This document shows, one piece after another, positions 19,447-29,297 of a stretch of 64,000 bases of DNA. Numbering within the stretch: the first letter of the stretch is position 1; the number at the start of each line of letters is the position of its first letter. This DNA comes from CAYLLN01 sp036496265 (GTDB taxonomy: Bacteria > Planctomycetota > Planctomycetia > Pirellulales > Pirellulaceae), in contig DASXLL010000196.1 of NCBI GenBank assembly GCA_036496265.1, forward strand, positions 1 through 64,000, read 5' to 3'. Under the pieces are notes generated by a model. It made no database searches, had not been told where the DNA came from, and was given only the letters and a program-made list of their open reading frames with translations. The translations under genes and the position numbers were made by a program.

Positions 19447-19869
19447 CTATGCGGAATAGACCTCGCTGCAATCCTCCTCACGCAAATTGGCAATGAATGC
19501 TTCGATTTCATTGAGCAACAAAGGCAACGCGGCATCGACCGATCTGGCATCTGCTCGCGCCACATGCAACGAATTCATTGATCCATCCGCTGGAAAATCC
19601 GGCGCCGAAAACGTGGACGGATCATCTGGCGATTCAGCTGGCCATCCCAGTTCGCAGTCGATGTATGTCGAACATGCTTGGCTAAAGACTTCTAGCGCCG
19701 ATGTACGACAAATGACTGGCTGGCAGCTCGGGGGCATTTCCTGCCATTCGTCCATGACTGCCGAGCCAAATTGAAATTGTCCGGAGGGCAAAGACTGGCA
19801 TGGAACGGACGTGCCATCTCCACGTAGATGCGGTAATTCGTTGTCTATCGGCATAGTTTGCGACTTCAT
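19447..19869 (-). CDS. Hypothetical protein (140 aa)
   Basis: An open frame of 140 codons starting ATG at 19869, in a stretch with no better candidate on either strand. The product begins MKSQTMPIDNELPHLRG, has no signal peptide or membrane segment, is acidic overall and ends with a likely helix (LLLNEIEAFIANLREEDCSE). I do not recognise a family. Base composition is lower in GC than the neighbours, which may point to an acquired or orphan gene. A perfect palindrome lies 59 bp upstream of the start (19928-19946). A 95-codon frame on the opposite strand is contained within it and is judged the shadow because its product is Ser/Ala-rich low complexity. Existence as a real gene is uncertain. Confidence 0.4.
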   Translation of the reverse strand: MKSQTMPIDNELPHLRGDGTSVPCQSLPSGQFQFGSAVMDEWQEMPPSCQPVICRTSALEVFSQACSTYIDCELGWPAESPDDPSTFSAPDFPADGSMNSLHVARADARSVDAALPLLLNEIEAFIANLREEDCSEVYSA

Positions 19870-20156
19870 TTGCGGGGTGCCACCGGAACAAACGTGTTAC
19901 GAATGCTCACCAAGTGATTGGCGACCATTGCAACCCTAGGTTGCAAATGCCGTCTGTCAAATCGCGCAAAACCGCTATACATAAAGAATACGCAGGCTTT
20001 ACGTCGGACATGCGAAAAGGTAGTTCGCACCGCAGAAACTAGGGCGAGTTCGAAAGTTGCTTCAGTTGGGCTGACCGAGAGCATCTCGGAGACATTGCCC
20101 GAGCCAGTTAGTCGGGTATTGCAATGGGAATGTCAATTTCGAGTCGGTGTTGGCAT
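19870..20156. other. Non-coding spacer between two minus-strand genes
   Basis: 287 bp, part of a longer poorly coding stretch from 19299. Apart from the palindrome at 19928-19946 nothing was recognised. A 92-codon + strand frame here (19918-20196) has no recognisable features and runs into the end of the opposite-strand cytochrome gene. Confidence 0.4.
19928..19946. promoter_or_regulatory. Perfect palindrome upstream of a hypothetical gene
   Basis: TTGCAACC, spacer CTA, GGTTGCAA: 8-bp perfect arms. It lies 59 bp before the start of the 140-aa minus-strand gene in otherwise non-coding DNA, the right place for a dimeric repressor or activator site. It could equally be a chance hairpin. Confidence 0.35.
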
Positions 20157-23100
20157 CTATCTTTTGACGTCATTGAGCCCATCCGACATTAAATAAGCAA
20201 TGAGGTCGCGGATTTGCGGCAGGCTCAAGCCTTTTAGGAGATCTTCGGGCATTAGCGAATTCGATAAGGTCTTCATTTCGTCAATCTGATCGCGACGGAG
20301 ATGGACCAATTCTTCGCGGGTTTGGACCGTCAAGGTTTGCTCGCTCGTCGCCGTAATGCATCCGGTAACGACTCTGCCATCAGCAAGTGCGAGAACGCTC
20401 AGGCGGAAGTTTGCCGGCACGGCTGCATTCGGATCGATGACGTTCAATAACAGGTAGTCGAGGTTGCTACGCTGCGAACCGGTCAGGTCGGGTGCAATCC
20501 GTTTGCCTTCGCCAAACAGTTGATGACAAGCTGCGCATCGTTGCTGGAACAGCGAATGTCCCTGCTGGAGGTCGCCTTCGATCAAAACATCGGCCTTGAG
20601 CGCACGCTTCAATTCAGCGATTTGCCGTTTGCGTGCTGTCGGAGTCGAGTTGACCGTGCCCCAGGCTTTCGTCAGACGCTCAGTCAACGCAGGATCCGAG
20701 AGAGCAGCAATTTGCCGGGCCTGCTGAGCTGAAATGTCCTGGGCCGGAATACGGCCGGATTCGACCGCATCGAGCAGCCGCGAGGCTGATTTGGTCCTTC
20801 CGATTAGCGCGTCAATCGCTAACGGCTTTGTTGAGGAATCGAACTCACCATATCGAGCAAGAATGGTTGAGATCAGTTCGGGGCTATCGAGCTTTCCGGA
20901 GGCACGTAATGCGTCCGACAAGAATTCATTCGCCTGAATCAGTTGTCTCAGGTGTTCAGCAAGACTCGGAGGTTGTCGAGCAATCAGGCCTGATAGGGCC
21001 GCATGACGCGTTTCCTGATCGAGCTTCTTGTCGTGTACCAGCCCGCCAAGCTGCTGAACAAGATCATTGCTTCCCAGAATCATGCCCGTGGTAATGGCAG
21101 CGCGTCGCAATTGGCGGTTCTCATGCCCGCTCCACTCCAACATCAGGCCATTCCATCTACCTGCCGAAAGTTCAGGGCGAGTACGAACGAGAGACTCATT
21201 GAGACCTGTGAGCAGATCCAGCAAATCGCCTACGGACTGCATTTTCTGCATCGAGACAAAGAAGGAATCGATAAGCTCGGGACGTTGACTGAGTTGGTCG
21301 CCGATTCGACGTCCGATAAATCGTCGCAAGCGAGAAGGAATCGAAGCTTCAGCGAGTGCTAAGGACTTCAACGGATCGCTGGCTACCGCCGGTTCGATGG
21401 CATACCAAATCATCCTCTCAAGATCCGCGTCGCGAATGGGAACTTTGTTCGCGGCGAGCGCCCAGGCAATCGGCCAGCGCTGCTGGCTGGGGAACCGTTG
21501 CAGTGCGGAGGCCATCTCCATTCGGACGAGCCATGAAATGTTGGATTCAGCAAGGTTAACGAGTGGTGCGATCCATTCTTCTCGCGGCTGACCTGCATCC
21601 ATCAGTAAGCGAATGGCCCAACTTTGGATGTGCTGATCGTCACACTTAAGCTGTTTCAGTAGCCAATCGGTATTGGTTCCACCCGTGACGTACAAGGCCC
21701 ACATCGCACGCAGTCGGTGCCTGGTGTCGGTCTGCTTTGCACAAATGTCCTGCAGTCGCGCATGTACCTCCTGCATCGACTGCCCCGCGGCATAGCGCTC
21801 CTGCAGCAGACGGCGGGCGTGCCGGACGAACCATTCGTTTGGATTTTGCTGCAAATCGACGAGTTCCTGGTTGGACTTTGCCGCCAGATCGACCGCAACG
21901 TATCGTGGAGCACCCCAACTGATTTTGTAAATCCGGCCGCTGCTGCGATGAATGCCGTCACGGTCGTGGCACTCGCCAAGGTCCGACCAGTCGGTCAAAT
22001 AAACATCGCCGTCTGGGCCATATTCCAGCGAAACGGCGCGGAACCAGGAATCTTTGCTGACGAGGAAATCGTCGTCATGTTGGGCGACGAAACGGCCAGC
22101 CGAGTTGACACTCAGCCGGTCTTGATTGACGCGGCGACCATGGATGTTGCTCATAAAAACTCGGCCGCGGTATTGCTCGGGCCAGCGATCGCCGAGATAG
22201 ATCATGGCATCGCAATGCGAGTGGCCTCCCCCGAATGGTTCGTTGCCATGGGCGACGCGCTCCTTCTTTGCGCCGGATTGATAGCCCCAGTGCACATGAT
22301 CACAAGTCGGCTCGATTAACTCGTAGACGTAGGGGTTCGGATGCTCATCGACGTCCCTGCGTCGCTGATAGTGCGCCCCGGGAACCAGGTGCCAAAGATG
22401 ATCGATGACGCTGGTGCTAAAGAAGGCCTGGCCGTAGTCGTCGAAATCTAGTCCCCAGGGATTAACGGTGCCATCGGCAACCACTTCGAATCGGTGATGA
22501 ATCGGATGATAGCGCCAGATGCAGCAACTGAGTTCGATCCGCTTTTTTTCAGGCGAACCTGGTCGGCCGACATTCGAGGGTTGCTTCGTTCCATGTCGTC
22601 CATAGAGCCAACCATCGGGCCCCCAAGTGAGACCGTTCACCGAGTTATGTTCGGCGTGCAGCGTCCAGCCATTTAGATGCACAACGGGCGGCCCATCGGG
22701 GTTATCGTCGCCATTTTTGTCTGGGATCCACGAAACATTGGGCGGCGCGGAAATCCAAATGCCCCCAAATCCGATTGCCAGTCCTGTCAACCGATTAAGA
22801 CCGTCCTGGAATATCTTCCGCGTCTCAAGCGTTCCGTCGCCGTCACGGTCTTCGAAAATGAGAATGCGATCCCGTTTTTCCTCGGTGAAGTCGGACCCGT
22901 CGTAAGAATAGCTTTCGGCCACCCATAATCGTCCTCGGTCGTCGAACGCAATCGCGATCGGCTGACGAACATCAGGCTCCGCAGCAGCCAATGTGACCTG
23001 AAATCCCGCCGGAACCTCCAGCATTTTTAGTGACTGCTGCGGAGAAGGAGGCTGTTGTTCCATCTGCTGTGTATTGAGCGGCTGCCACTTCTCTTCTGCG

Positions 23101-23921
23101 GCCACTTGCAGGCGATCGCGGGGGAATTGTGGTGCTGCCTCGCCCCGCAGGTTGTCCGCTCCATTTAGAAACTTAATGCGAATGTTCCTAAAAGCAGCGA
23201 TGGTTCCTTTACCGTGGTCCTGAAAGGCGATCGCGCCCGATCGTGCCGAAAAACCGTCCTGCCGGTCCGTCAATTCGGCGAGAACGATCCCGTTAATCAT
23301 TTGAACGATGTTCTCGCCGCGGGCAATGATGGTTAGGTCGTTCCATTGGCCATCTTTGCAGACGCGCTGAAGTTCGCGGGGCTCAGCGAATTGTTCCGTC
23401 GATTTGGTTCCATCTGCGGCGATTGTGACGCGCTGTCCGGCCGTCGCGAGTTGCTTGCGGGCATTCTCAATCGCGACATCCTTGGACATCAGCGAGTGAT
23501 GCCAAAGGCCCATCACCGCTTGTTCGGCAATTTCCACCTGGTAGCCGCGAACCTGAAAGTCGCCCAGATCTTTGCTTCGCACCTGAACTCCGGAGTTTCC
23601 TTTCTCGAATCGGTATTGCAACCGGAGCTCAAAATCTGCCGGCTTGTCGCCTCGCCAAATGAGCCAATTGCGCTGTTTAGCGACGCCTGTGGAACAGATT
23701 GCCCCGTCTTTCACCGTCCACGAATCGGGTAGCCCCTCCCAGCCGTCCAAATTCTTACCATTGAAAATCCGGAAGAATCCCGGCTCTGCTTCGGCTTCTC
23801 CAAAGTAAGGAGAACCCTTTGCTTGCGGAGACCGAGAAACGCCTGGACTCTCATCCGCCCACGTTAGCGCCGCTAACGCGATGAGAGCGTTTGCAAAAAG
23901 TACCAGCAGTTGTTTGGTCAT
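20157..23921 (-). CDS. DUF1080 domain fused to PVC-type heme-binding CxxCH dehydrogenase-like protein (1254 aa)
   Basis: An exported fusion protein. A signal peptide covers about residues 1-23 (MTKQLLVLFANALIALAALTWA). Residues ~45-250 form a DUF1080 (3-keto-disaccharide hydrolase, LamG-like) domain with the typical FRIFNGKNLDGWEGLPDSW opening. Residues ~295-660 are the PVC-type membrane-bound dehydrogenase beta-propeller (FDDRGRLWVAESY, DGTLETRKIF, NGLTWGPDGWLYGRHG). A HEAT-like helical region (~690-1050) follows, then a cytochrome c domain with CAACH near 1129-1133 and a distal PDLTGS motif. DUF1080 acts on oxidised glycosides and the propeller-cytochrome part is thought to pass electrons from sugar or alcohol oxidation to the respiratory chain, so fusing them suggests oxidation and hydrolysis of a glycoside in the periplasm. 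The substrate cannot be told from sequence. Confidence 0.9.
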   Translation of the reverse strand: MTKQLLVLFANALIALAALTWADESPGVSRSPQAKGSPYFGEAEAEPGFFRIFNGKNLDGWEGLPDSWTVKDGAICSTGVAKQRNWLIWRGDKPADFELRLQYRFEKGNSGVQVRSKDLGDFQVRGYQVEIAEQAVMGLWHHSLMSKDVAIENARKQLATAGQRVTIAADGTKSTEQFAEPRELQRVCKDGQWNDLTIIARGENIVQMINGIVLAELTDRQDGFSARSGAIAFQDHGKGTIAAFRNIRIKFLNGADNLRGEAAPQFPRDRLQVAAEEKWQPLNTQQMEQQPPSPQQSLKMLEVPAGFQVTLAAAEPDVRQPIAIAFDDRGRLWVAESYSYDGSDFTEEKRDRILIFEDRDGDGTLETRKIFQDGLNRLTGLAIGFGGIWISAPPNVSWIPDKNGDDNPDGPPVVHLNGWTLHAEHNSVNGLTWGPDGWLYGRHGTKQPSNVGRPGSPEKKRIELSCCIWRYHPIHHRFEVVADGTVNPWGLDFDDYGQAFFSTSVIDHLWHLVPGAHYQRRRDVDEHPNPYVYELIEPTCDHVHWGYQSGAKKERVAHGNEPFGGGHSHCDAMIYLGDRWPEQYRGRVFMSNIHGRRVNQDRLSVNSAGRFVAQHDDDFLVSKDSWFRAVSLEYGPDGDVYLTDWSDLGECHDRDGIHRSSGRIYKISWGAPRYVAVDLAAKSNQELVDLQQNPNEWFVRHARRLLQERYAAGQSMQEVHARLQDICAKQTDTRHRLRAMWALYVTGGTNTDWLLKQLKCDDQHIQSWAIRLLMDAGQPREEWIAPLVNLAESNISWLVRMEMASALQRFPSQQRWPIAWALAANKVPIRDADLERMIWYAIEPAVASDPLKSLALAEASIPSRLRRFIGRRIGDQLSQRPELIDSFFVSMQKMQSVGDLLDLLTGLNESLVRTRPELSAGRWNGLMLEWSGHENRQLRRAAITTGMILGSNDLVQQLGGLVHDKKLDQETRHAALSGLIARQPPSLAEHLRQLIQANEFLSDALRASGKLDSPELISTILARYGEFDSSTKPLAIDALIGRTKSASRLLDAVESGRIPAQDISAQQARQIAALSDPALTERLTKAWGTVNSTPTARKRQIAELKRALKADVLIEGDLQQGHSLFQQRCAACHQLFGEGKRIAPDLTGSQRSNLDYLLLNVIDPNAAVPANFRLSVLALADGRVVTGCITATSEQTLTVQTREELVHLRRDQIDEMKTLSNSLMPEDLLKGLSLPQIRDLIAYLMSDGLNDVKR

Positions 23922-24227
23922 GGCTCGCTCCAGTGACGGCCATTTTACCGCTGATTCTACTTCCGGTGTTCAATCCATTTACTGAGCGGCGAGTTGAGAA
24001 GTCGACTCGCCACGGGGGACAGTGCCGGTGATCTTAACAATCGATCCAATCCACTTTTTACGTTCCAGTCGCGGTCAAAAGCTATGGGTTTCGGTCTTCT
24101 TGCTATTCACTGCTGCGGCTCCCGCGGCCATATTCCGCGCTGACCCAACTGGAACGAGCAGAGTGACATTCCTATTGCACGTGCTAAGATGGCTCGCGAT
24201 CAGGCTGGTCCCAGTCGCAGGTGAATT
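23922..24227. other. Divergent promoter region
   Basis: 306 bp between the minus-strand cytochrome fusion and the plus-strand TPR gene, so it should hold promoters for both. A 77-codon + strand frame (24022-24255) overlaps the TPR start and was not accepted: its hydrophobic segment is not followed by any recognisable mature domain. No clear -35/-10 pair or operator was identified. Confidence 0.4.
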
Positions 24228-27131
24228 ATGTCTCGAGCCTTGTGGGTGGTGCTGAGCACATGCCTTGCTGCCAACGTAGCGTCGGTCGCCGCAGCAAATG
24301 GCCCAGCTGTCGTGTTTTTGCAGGGTGGAAGGGACTCAGCGCTGCCCGACGGGCAATGGAGCTATCAGGGGCTGCTGGCTCGAGAGCTAGTCCGGCAGTC
24401 GTTTCTGTGTGCGGCCCGTGACGAGCTAGGGTGCAGCACGCTGGATTTGCACCTTGGTCAGTCACCGCCAGCCGGTGCTATCCAGCTCGACATTGTGGCC
24501 GTGCGCGGATTGGATCGTGCCGACGCGCCGTCGAGTGCGCTGCAAATTCTGAAGGGCGAGCCGCCGACACAGGAATTGATTGTCGCGGCGGATATCAAGC
24601 CCAAAATGGGTACCGACGTCGTTGAACTCGTGCGGATTCTGGAATCGCGGTCCCGCGGAAACGGCAGCTTTGTCAAGGCGCTGCAGCAAGCCGGTATCGA
24701 AGGGCGCGTGCGTGCATGGAACACCAAGAGCCAACCTGACGCGGCGTCGCTCGCGGCTCTGGCGGAGATGAATTGTATCAGTCAGTTCCGAGCCGTCTGC
24801 AGCTTGCATGCGCAAATCGAAGAACAAGGGCGCAGCCCCGCGTTAATCGCGGCGCTGGTTCGCGCCTATGCGAACCTCGGCGTATTGACCGAGCTCCACT
24901 GGGCTCCCGCTCATAAAGTTTTCACAGCCAGGTCGTTGATTTATGCGCAGCGGCTGGTAGGCGGCAAGCACGATAACACGCAGGCCTACACGTCGAGAGC
25001 CTATGCGTTTGCGTTGGCAGGCCTGCATCAAGCGGCGCTCGACGATTTGGATGCATTAGACCGCCTGGCGGAGGAGAAGAAAGCTAAGCCGGGCGAGCTG
25101 CCGCGTATTTTGCGGAGCTACTGCCGCTTCAAGTTGGACGAGCTCGATCCGGAACATTGCGAAAGACAAAATATCGAATTGGTTCGCCTGCTGCGGCTGC
25201 TGGTGCTGGAGCACGGGGGAAGCAATCGGCAGGTAACCGAAGAGGCCATGGCCGTCATTGAGAAATTGCCCCACTGCTATCGAGTGCAGCAAAGCCTGGG
25301 ACTTCGGGCCGGCGTTTCGTTGGGTCACGTCGTCACGCTGCAGGCGATTGGCAACACGATGAAAACGCTCTATCCGCGACTCAACTCGCTGGCAGATATG
25401 CCGAAAGATGCTCATGACGAGCTCGTGAAAAAAATGCCCGCAGCCGGAAAAGACGTGGAATCGGTGTTGCGGGGCGAGTTTGGCCATCGAGCGAAGATTT
25501 TCCAGTCGCTGCAGGCGAGCGAACAGTACGTTGGAAAACAGCAGCAGCTTACGTGGGCAGTGCTCGGGCACCTATTGGCGGAGCATTCGTTCTTGGAGAC
25601 GTATATTCGCGGCCGCTTCGAAGGTCGCATGCTGCCGGGGCCGGCCGATCATTTTCTGGATCTGGCTCAACCGCTATATGCGTCTCATCCGCTGGCCGCG
25701 GCGATCGATTTTTTAAGAGTCGATCAGGCAGCGATTCAGCAGGCGATATCGCGGGCCGCGCAAATCGATTTTGATACTTTGGAGATTCAGGCGGATGACG
25801 TGAGCAAAATCACTCCGCGGGAAGCCACTCCGAATGACAAACGACGCACGGAGCAGGCGCGTATCATGGCTCTCCAACATGTCGATTTCACGGCGACAGA
25901 CTTGCTGAACCGATATCGCTTTTGGGCGCCCGAACGAGCCAGTTATGAAGCCGCGCGGGCCTATGACTTAAGCCCCCACGCGCCAGGCGTGCGCAATCAC
26001 TATGTCGAGCACCATTGGAATAAGGTTGAGCCTCAACTAGAAGAATGGCTGCGGGACGCTGAAGGGAACGCCAGCGAGCAAGCGGCGCTCGGCGCACACT
26101 ACCGGAAAGAAAAGCAGTGGGACAAAGCGCTCGAGCATCTGGAAAAAGCCAAAAACTTATCGCCCGAGTTTTCCTCTATCCGTTCGCTCGCCGCGGCCTA
26201 TAAAACCACGAACAAAATCGATAAATGGCAGGCGACTTTGGAGGAGTTGCTGCAGCAGCCCGACTATGGACTGGACCATGCCAATGTCCGTGTCGAGATT
26301 GCCGACTACTACATCAGTCGGCACGACTACGCATCGGCTCTGCCGTTTGCGGTCGCGGCTGCGGGAACTGGCGCCGCCTGGGCATTGCACTCCGCCGGCC
26401 AATGTTACGAAGCATTGCAGCGCTGGGACGAGGCTGAGGCCATGTATCGCTCCGCGTCGCAGGGCTATCAGGATTTCCAATGGTTGTGTTTCGTCCGCCG
26501 GACTGGCCACGGCAACCTGGAGGAAGCGAAGCAATGGGCGCGAGCTTGCTTAGCCGATAAAGGCGGCACGAGAACGACTCCGCTCACCCGCTATTTTGTA
26601 TTGCGGGCGATCGGAGACGAAAAACAGGCACTTGCCCAGTTGGAGGAGGCTTATCGCAAGACTCCGGACCTGGCGAATGGACTGCATTTGGTTGTTTTGA
26701 CGGACGAACGAAAAGATGCTCCCCGGCGCGACGCGGTGCTCGCCGATCTCAAGAACATTGTGGCCGCCGGCGCCGCCAAGACGCCGCCCGCCGGAATTGC
26801 CGTATTAGTGGACGCGTTTTCAAACGATTTGGCAGCAGGCGGCAAGGCTCAGTTTGACGTGGCTACTTTGCTGGCGAAACAAGCAGGAGCTCCCACGGGC
26901 GAGCTCAATGCGTTTGAGTATTTCCTGGGCAAATATTTCCACACGCACGGCAATCGCGACGCGGCGGACGACGTGTGGTTAATCCGCATGAGCAAGAATC
27001 ACATGAACCACTATCACCGCACCTTGTGCGGGTTGGAGCTGCTAAAAGACGGTGTCGGCCCAGACAAATACAAAGCCAAGCTGCAAACCGTCATTGAAGT
27101 CGGACAGCCGGTGGATGCGCCGCCCAAATAA
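24228..27131 (+). CDS. Secreted tetratricopeptide-repeat protein (967 aa)
   Basis: A signal peptide covers about residues 1-22 (MSRALWVVLSTCLAANVASVAA). The N-terminal ~150 residues look like a small alpha/beta domain of unknown type (GPAVVFLQGGRDS, LVRQSFLCAARDELG). The rest is mainly helical; clear TPR units occur around 620-760 (QWDKALEHLEKAKNLSPEF; AGQCYEALQRWDEAEAMYRSAS) and again near 790-830 (GDEKQALAQLEEAYRKTPDLANGL). TPR proteins act as scaffolds; a periplasmic protein this size may organise an envelope complex, but no partner is evident. It is divergent from the cytochrome fusion and convergent with the next gene. No catalytic motif was recognised. Confidence 0.8.
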   Translation: MSRALWVVLSTCLAANVASVAAANGPAVVFLQGGRDSALPDGQWSYQGLLARELVRQSFLCAARDELGCSTLDLHLGQSPPAGAIQLDIVAVRGLDRADAPSSALQILKGEPPTQELIVAADIKPKMGTDVVELVRILESRSRGNGSFVKALQQAGIEGRVRAWNTKSQPDAASLAALAEMNCISQFRAVCSLHAQIEEQGRSPALIAALVRAYANLGVLTELHWAPAHKVFTARSLIYAQRLVGGKHDNTQAYTSRAYAFALAGLHQAALDDLDALDRLAEEKKAKPGELPRILRSYCRFKLDELDPEHCERQNIELVRLLRLLVLEHGGSNRQVTEEAMAVIEKLPHCYRVQQSLGLRAGVSLGHVVTLQAIGNTMKTLYPRLNSLADMPKDAHDELVKKMPAAGKDVESVLRGEFGHRAKIFQSLQASEQYVGKQQQLTWAVLGHLLAEHSFLETYIRGRFEGRMLPGPADHFLDLAQPLYASHPLAAAIDFLRVDQAAIQQAISRAAQIDFDTLEIQADDVSKITPREATPNDKRRTEQARIMALQHVDFTATDLLNRYRFWAPERASYEAARAYDLSPHAPGVRNHYVEHHWNKVEPQLEEWLRDAEGNASEQAALGAHYRKEKQWDKALEHLEKAKNLSPEFSSIRSLAAAYKTTNKIDKWQATLEELLQQPDYGLDHANVRVEIADYYISRHDYASALPFAVAAAGTGAAWALHSAGQCYEALQRWDEAEAMYRSASQGYQDFQWLCFVRRTGHGNLEEAKQWARACLADKGGTRTTPLTRYFVLRAIGDEKQALAQLEEAYRKTPDLANGLHLVVLTDERKDAPRRDAVLADLKNIVAAGAAKTPPAGIAVLVDAFSNDLAAGGKAQFDVATLLAKQAGAPTGELNAFEYFLGKYFHTHGNRDAADDVWLIRMSKNHMNHYHRTLCGLELLKDGVGPDKYKAKLQTVIEVGQPVDAPPK

Positions 27132-27158
27132 TGATGCTTCGCCTAGTTACCGCAGTGG

Positions 27159-28187
27159 CTAATCGCCAAGGGGAATCAGTTCCATCCACTGCACCGCGGG
27201 ACCAATTTTCAGATTCAGCCCCGCGATGGCTTTGCCGTCGCCGCCCAACTGAGTTTCCGCTTCGCTGCGCCGCGCGCCGGCCCAGCGGCTCTCGTACGAA
27301 TCGTTCGGATCAACTCCCGACTTGGTGCGTCGCATGAAAATCAGCTTGAGTGCCGTAATCCGAGTGCCGGCTGACCCCACAACAGCTCCCACCGCGTAAC
27401 CGGGCTTGGCTTCGATATCGATCGCCGTCGCTCCCGGCTCGCCGAGTTGATCTCCATCCAGCCGCCCATCTTTGTTTTCATAAATCGGCTGGATCGAACA
27501 GATGCCGAAGCGGGGATTGCCGTGATCGGTCGTCAGCCGGAGTCCGACCAGCACAGATCCCGCCGCCGGCTGACTGTGATAGTCGCGCGTCGGCGGCGGC
27601 GGATTTTTGGGACCGAGAAATGGCAGCTTCCACAGCACGAAACCACCGGCCTGTTGCTCGGCAATCGCCGGCAGCGCGACAATATCCGCAGCCTGCTCCG
27701 GGGACGGAAGAAGTAGAACCGGCGCGCCGACCGCTCGCGTGTGAATCTTATACGACTCGCCCGCTTTCACAACGCGGCGAAAGATGAAATGCAAGTCGGG
27801 CTGCTTATTCTTCGTGCGAATGGCATCCGCCGAGACGGCGGTCCAACCATCACGCAGCAAAGTCTTCGTCGTGGCCCGGCCTTTTCGCCAATCCGAATTG
27901 TTCTCACCGTTGGGCATCCAAGAGGCGGCCAGCAATACGACCCCGTTGCTGATCGCTTCGAATGCCAGCTCGTTGCCCGCATCTTTTGTCGGCTCCAGGA
28001 CGGACGCGCCGTCCAGGAATGGCGGCACGCTTGTCCATTCAGGTCGCTTGCTCAATGCCGCTGGTTGAACGCCATTCAGCTTCACCTTGGCAACTGCGGT
28101 AGGCTCAAGCGGTTCCAACGCCGCGCAAGTCTCAGCAACGTTCAGCAGCAAAACTGAAACCAGCAGGAGAGGAATTCGCAGCAGCAT
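27159..28187 (-). CDS. Secreted protein of unknown function (342 aa)
   Basis: A signal peptide covers about residues 1-22 (MLLRIPLLLVSVLLLNVAETCA). The central part (~55-165) includes FDxxSN-like strand-rich sequence, WTSVPPFLDGASVL and HFIFRRVVKAGESYKIHTRAVGAPVLLL, suggestive of a beta-sandwich. The C-terminal ~130 residues contain FGICSIQPIYENKDGRLDG and GAVVGSAGTRITALKLIFMR, then GGDGKAIAGL, a pattern I have seen in planctomycete secreted proteins without an assigned function. It is downstream of another secreted protein gene (31 bp gap, same strand), so the two probably form an operon. No enzyme motif was recognised. Confidence 0.7.
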   Translation of the reverse strand: MLLRIPLLLVSVLLLNVAETCAALEPLEPTAVAKVKLNGVQPAALSKRPEWTSVPPFLDGASVLEPTKDAGNELAFEAISNGVVLLAASWMPNGENNSDWRKGRATTKTLLRDGWTAVSADAIRTKNKQPDLHFIFRRVVKAGESYKIHTRAVGAPVLLLPSPEQAADIVALPAIAEQQAGGFVLWKLPFLGPKNPPPPTRDYHSQPAAGSVLVGLRLTTDHGNPRFGICSIQPIYENKDGRLDGDQLGEPGATAIDIEAKPGYAVGAVVGSAGTRITALKLIFMRRTKSGVDPNDSYESRWAGARRSEAETQLGGDGKAIAGLNLKIGPAVQWMELIPLGD

Positions 28188-28218
28188 AGTTTTAGCTCGT
28201 TGGGTTAGCCTTCGATGG

Positions 28219-29091
28219 TTATTTGGGCATCTGAATTTCGCGGATCGACATCCAGCGGTAGCGGGCCTCCTGGACGTTGGTGTTGCGAATGAACACCGTG
28301 CCGCCGTTGACGATTTTCATGTCAGAATGCCCGGCGACGGGATTCTGATCAGGACAATCGCTTCGAGCGAACCAGCCGCCGTCGTCCGTGGTTTCAATTA
28401 CTTTCTTCCAATCGCCACCGCCGCGTCCCTCGGTCAGGTCGCGATAGATTTCGAGTTTCACGCCGTTTGGCACGTTGTAGCCGATCAGTTTCCACCCAAT
28501 CCATTGATGGAACGGCAGCTTGCCATCCGGCCACGCTTGTTCGGCGGGCAGCCGATCGCGCGAAGACGAAGCCGGATGTTTCAGCTCCTTGGCGAAATCG
28601 AACGCGCCGTCGTGTCGCATGCGACCGTAGTAAGTGTGTGCGTCGCAGGGTGTGGCTGCGGTGTGACCATCGGGCCCACTGCGCAGGCCAGCAATCATCC
28701 CGGCATAATTTGTGGCGTTGTCGGCAACTCGCATGTAATACACGGTCAGCTCTACATCCCGCCACGGTGCATCATCAAACGGATAAACATAAAGTCGCGG
28801 CTGCTCTCCAGACATCGTCAAAACGCCATCTGCCACGCTCAACGTGCCTTCGCCGCGTTTCCCTGAGTTGCCCTGCGGATCGTTTGAATCGCGACGGGCC
28901 TCGATGCGGTAGTTTTGATTCTTCCAGTGCTCGGAAGTCCATGGCCGCGCCCCATCGCGAGTCGGATTGAGCATCTTGATTCCAAACGGGTCGCGATCCG
29001 CACCGGCCGAGGCCACGGGAGTCTTCTCGATTGCTCCCGGCTCAGCGGCCCAACAAACACTCACAAGGGTACACACAAACGCGGCAATCAC
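28219..29091 (-). CDS. Secreted lectin/laminarinase-fold-like protein of unknown function (290 aa)
   Basis: Starts at GTG 29091; an in-frame TAG lies just upstream, so no longer start is possible. The first ~15 residues (MIAAFVCTLVSVCWA) form a short signal peptide. The body reads as a jelly-roll or concanavalin-like fold: RLYVYPFDDAPWRDVELTVY, NYAGMIAGLRSGPDGH, CDAHTYYGRMRHDG, FHQWIGWKLIGYNV and ending MSIREIQMPK. Similar layouts occur in polysaccharide lyase-like and carbohydrate-binding proteins of planctomycetes. A glycan-binding or cleaving role is inferred from fold impression and neighbours only. It lies 31 bp upstream of the other secreted protein gene on the same strand. Confidence 0.7.
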   Translation of the reverse strand: MIAAFVCTLVSVCWAAEPGAIEKTPVASAGADRDPFGIKMLNPTRDGARPWTSEHWKNQNYRIEARRDSNDPQGNSGKRGEGTLSVADGVLTMSGEQPRLYVYPFDDAPWRDVELTVYYMRVADNATNYAGMIAGLRSGPDGHTAATPCDAHTYYGRMRHDGAFDFAKELKHPASSSRDRLPAEQAWPDGKLPFHQWIGWKLIGYNVPNGVKLEIYRDLTEGRGGGDWKKVIETTDDGGWFARSDCPDQNPVAGHSDMKIVNGGTVFIRNTNVQEARYRWMSIREIQMPK

Positions 29092-29297
29092 GATCTCGAC
29101 CTACACGCTAGGTATTGAACATCAACCGAAAAAAGCATGCACTAAGGCGCGGAAAGTATGTAGCAACACGTCCAGACTGTCAAATCAACAGTTCCAGGTA
29201 GTGCACAGCAGAATCGTTTCTGGTCACGCTAAGTAACACCGATTATTCTGTTTGGCATTCCAACTCAATCCCCGCACACAATGAATCGGCAAGTCAC

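Noticed and set aside
19918..20196. 92-codon + strand frame before the cytochrome fusion
   Set aside because: No recognisable features, and it runs into the end of the opposite-strand gene.
24022..24255. 77-codon + strand frame in the divergent promoter region
   Set aside because: It overlaps the start of the TPR gene, and its hydrophobic stretch leads into no domain.
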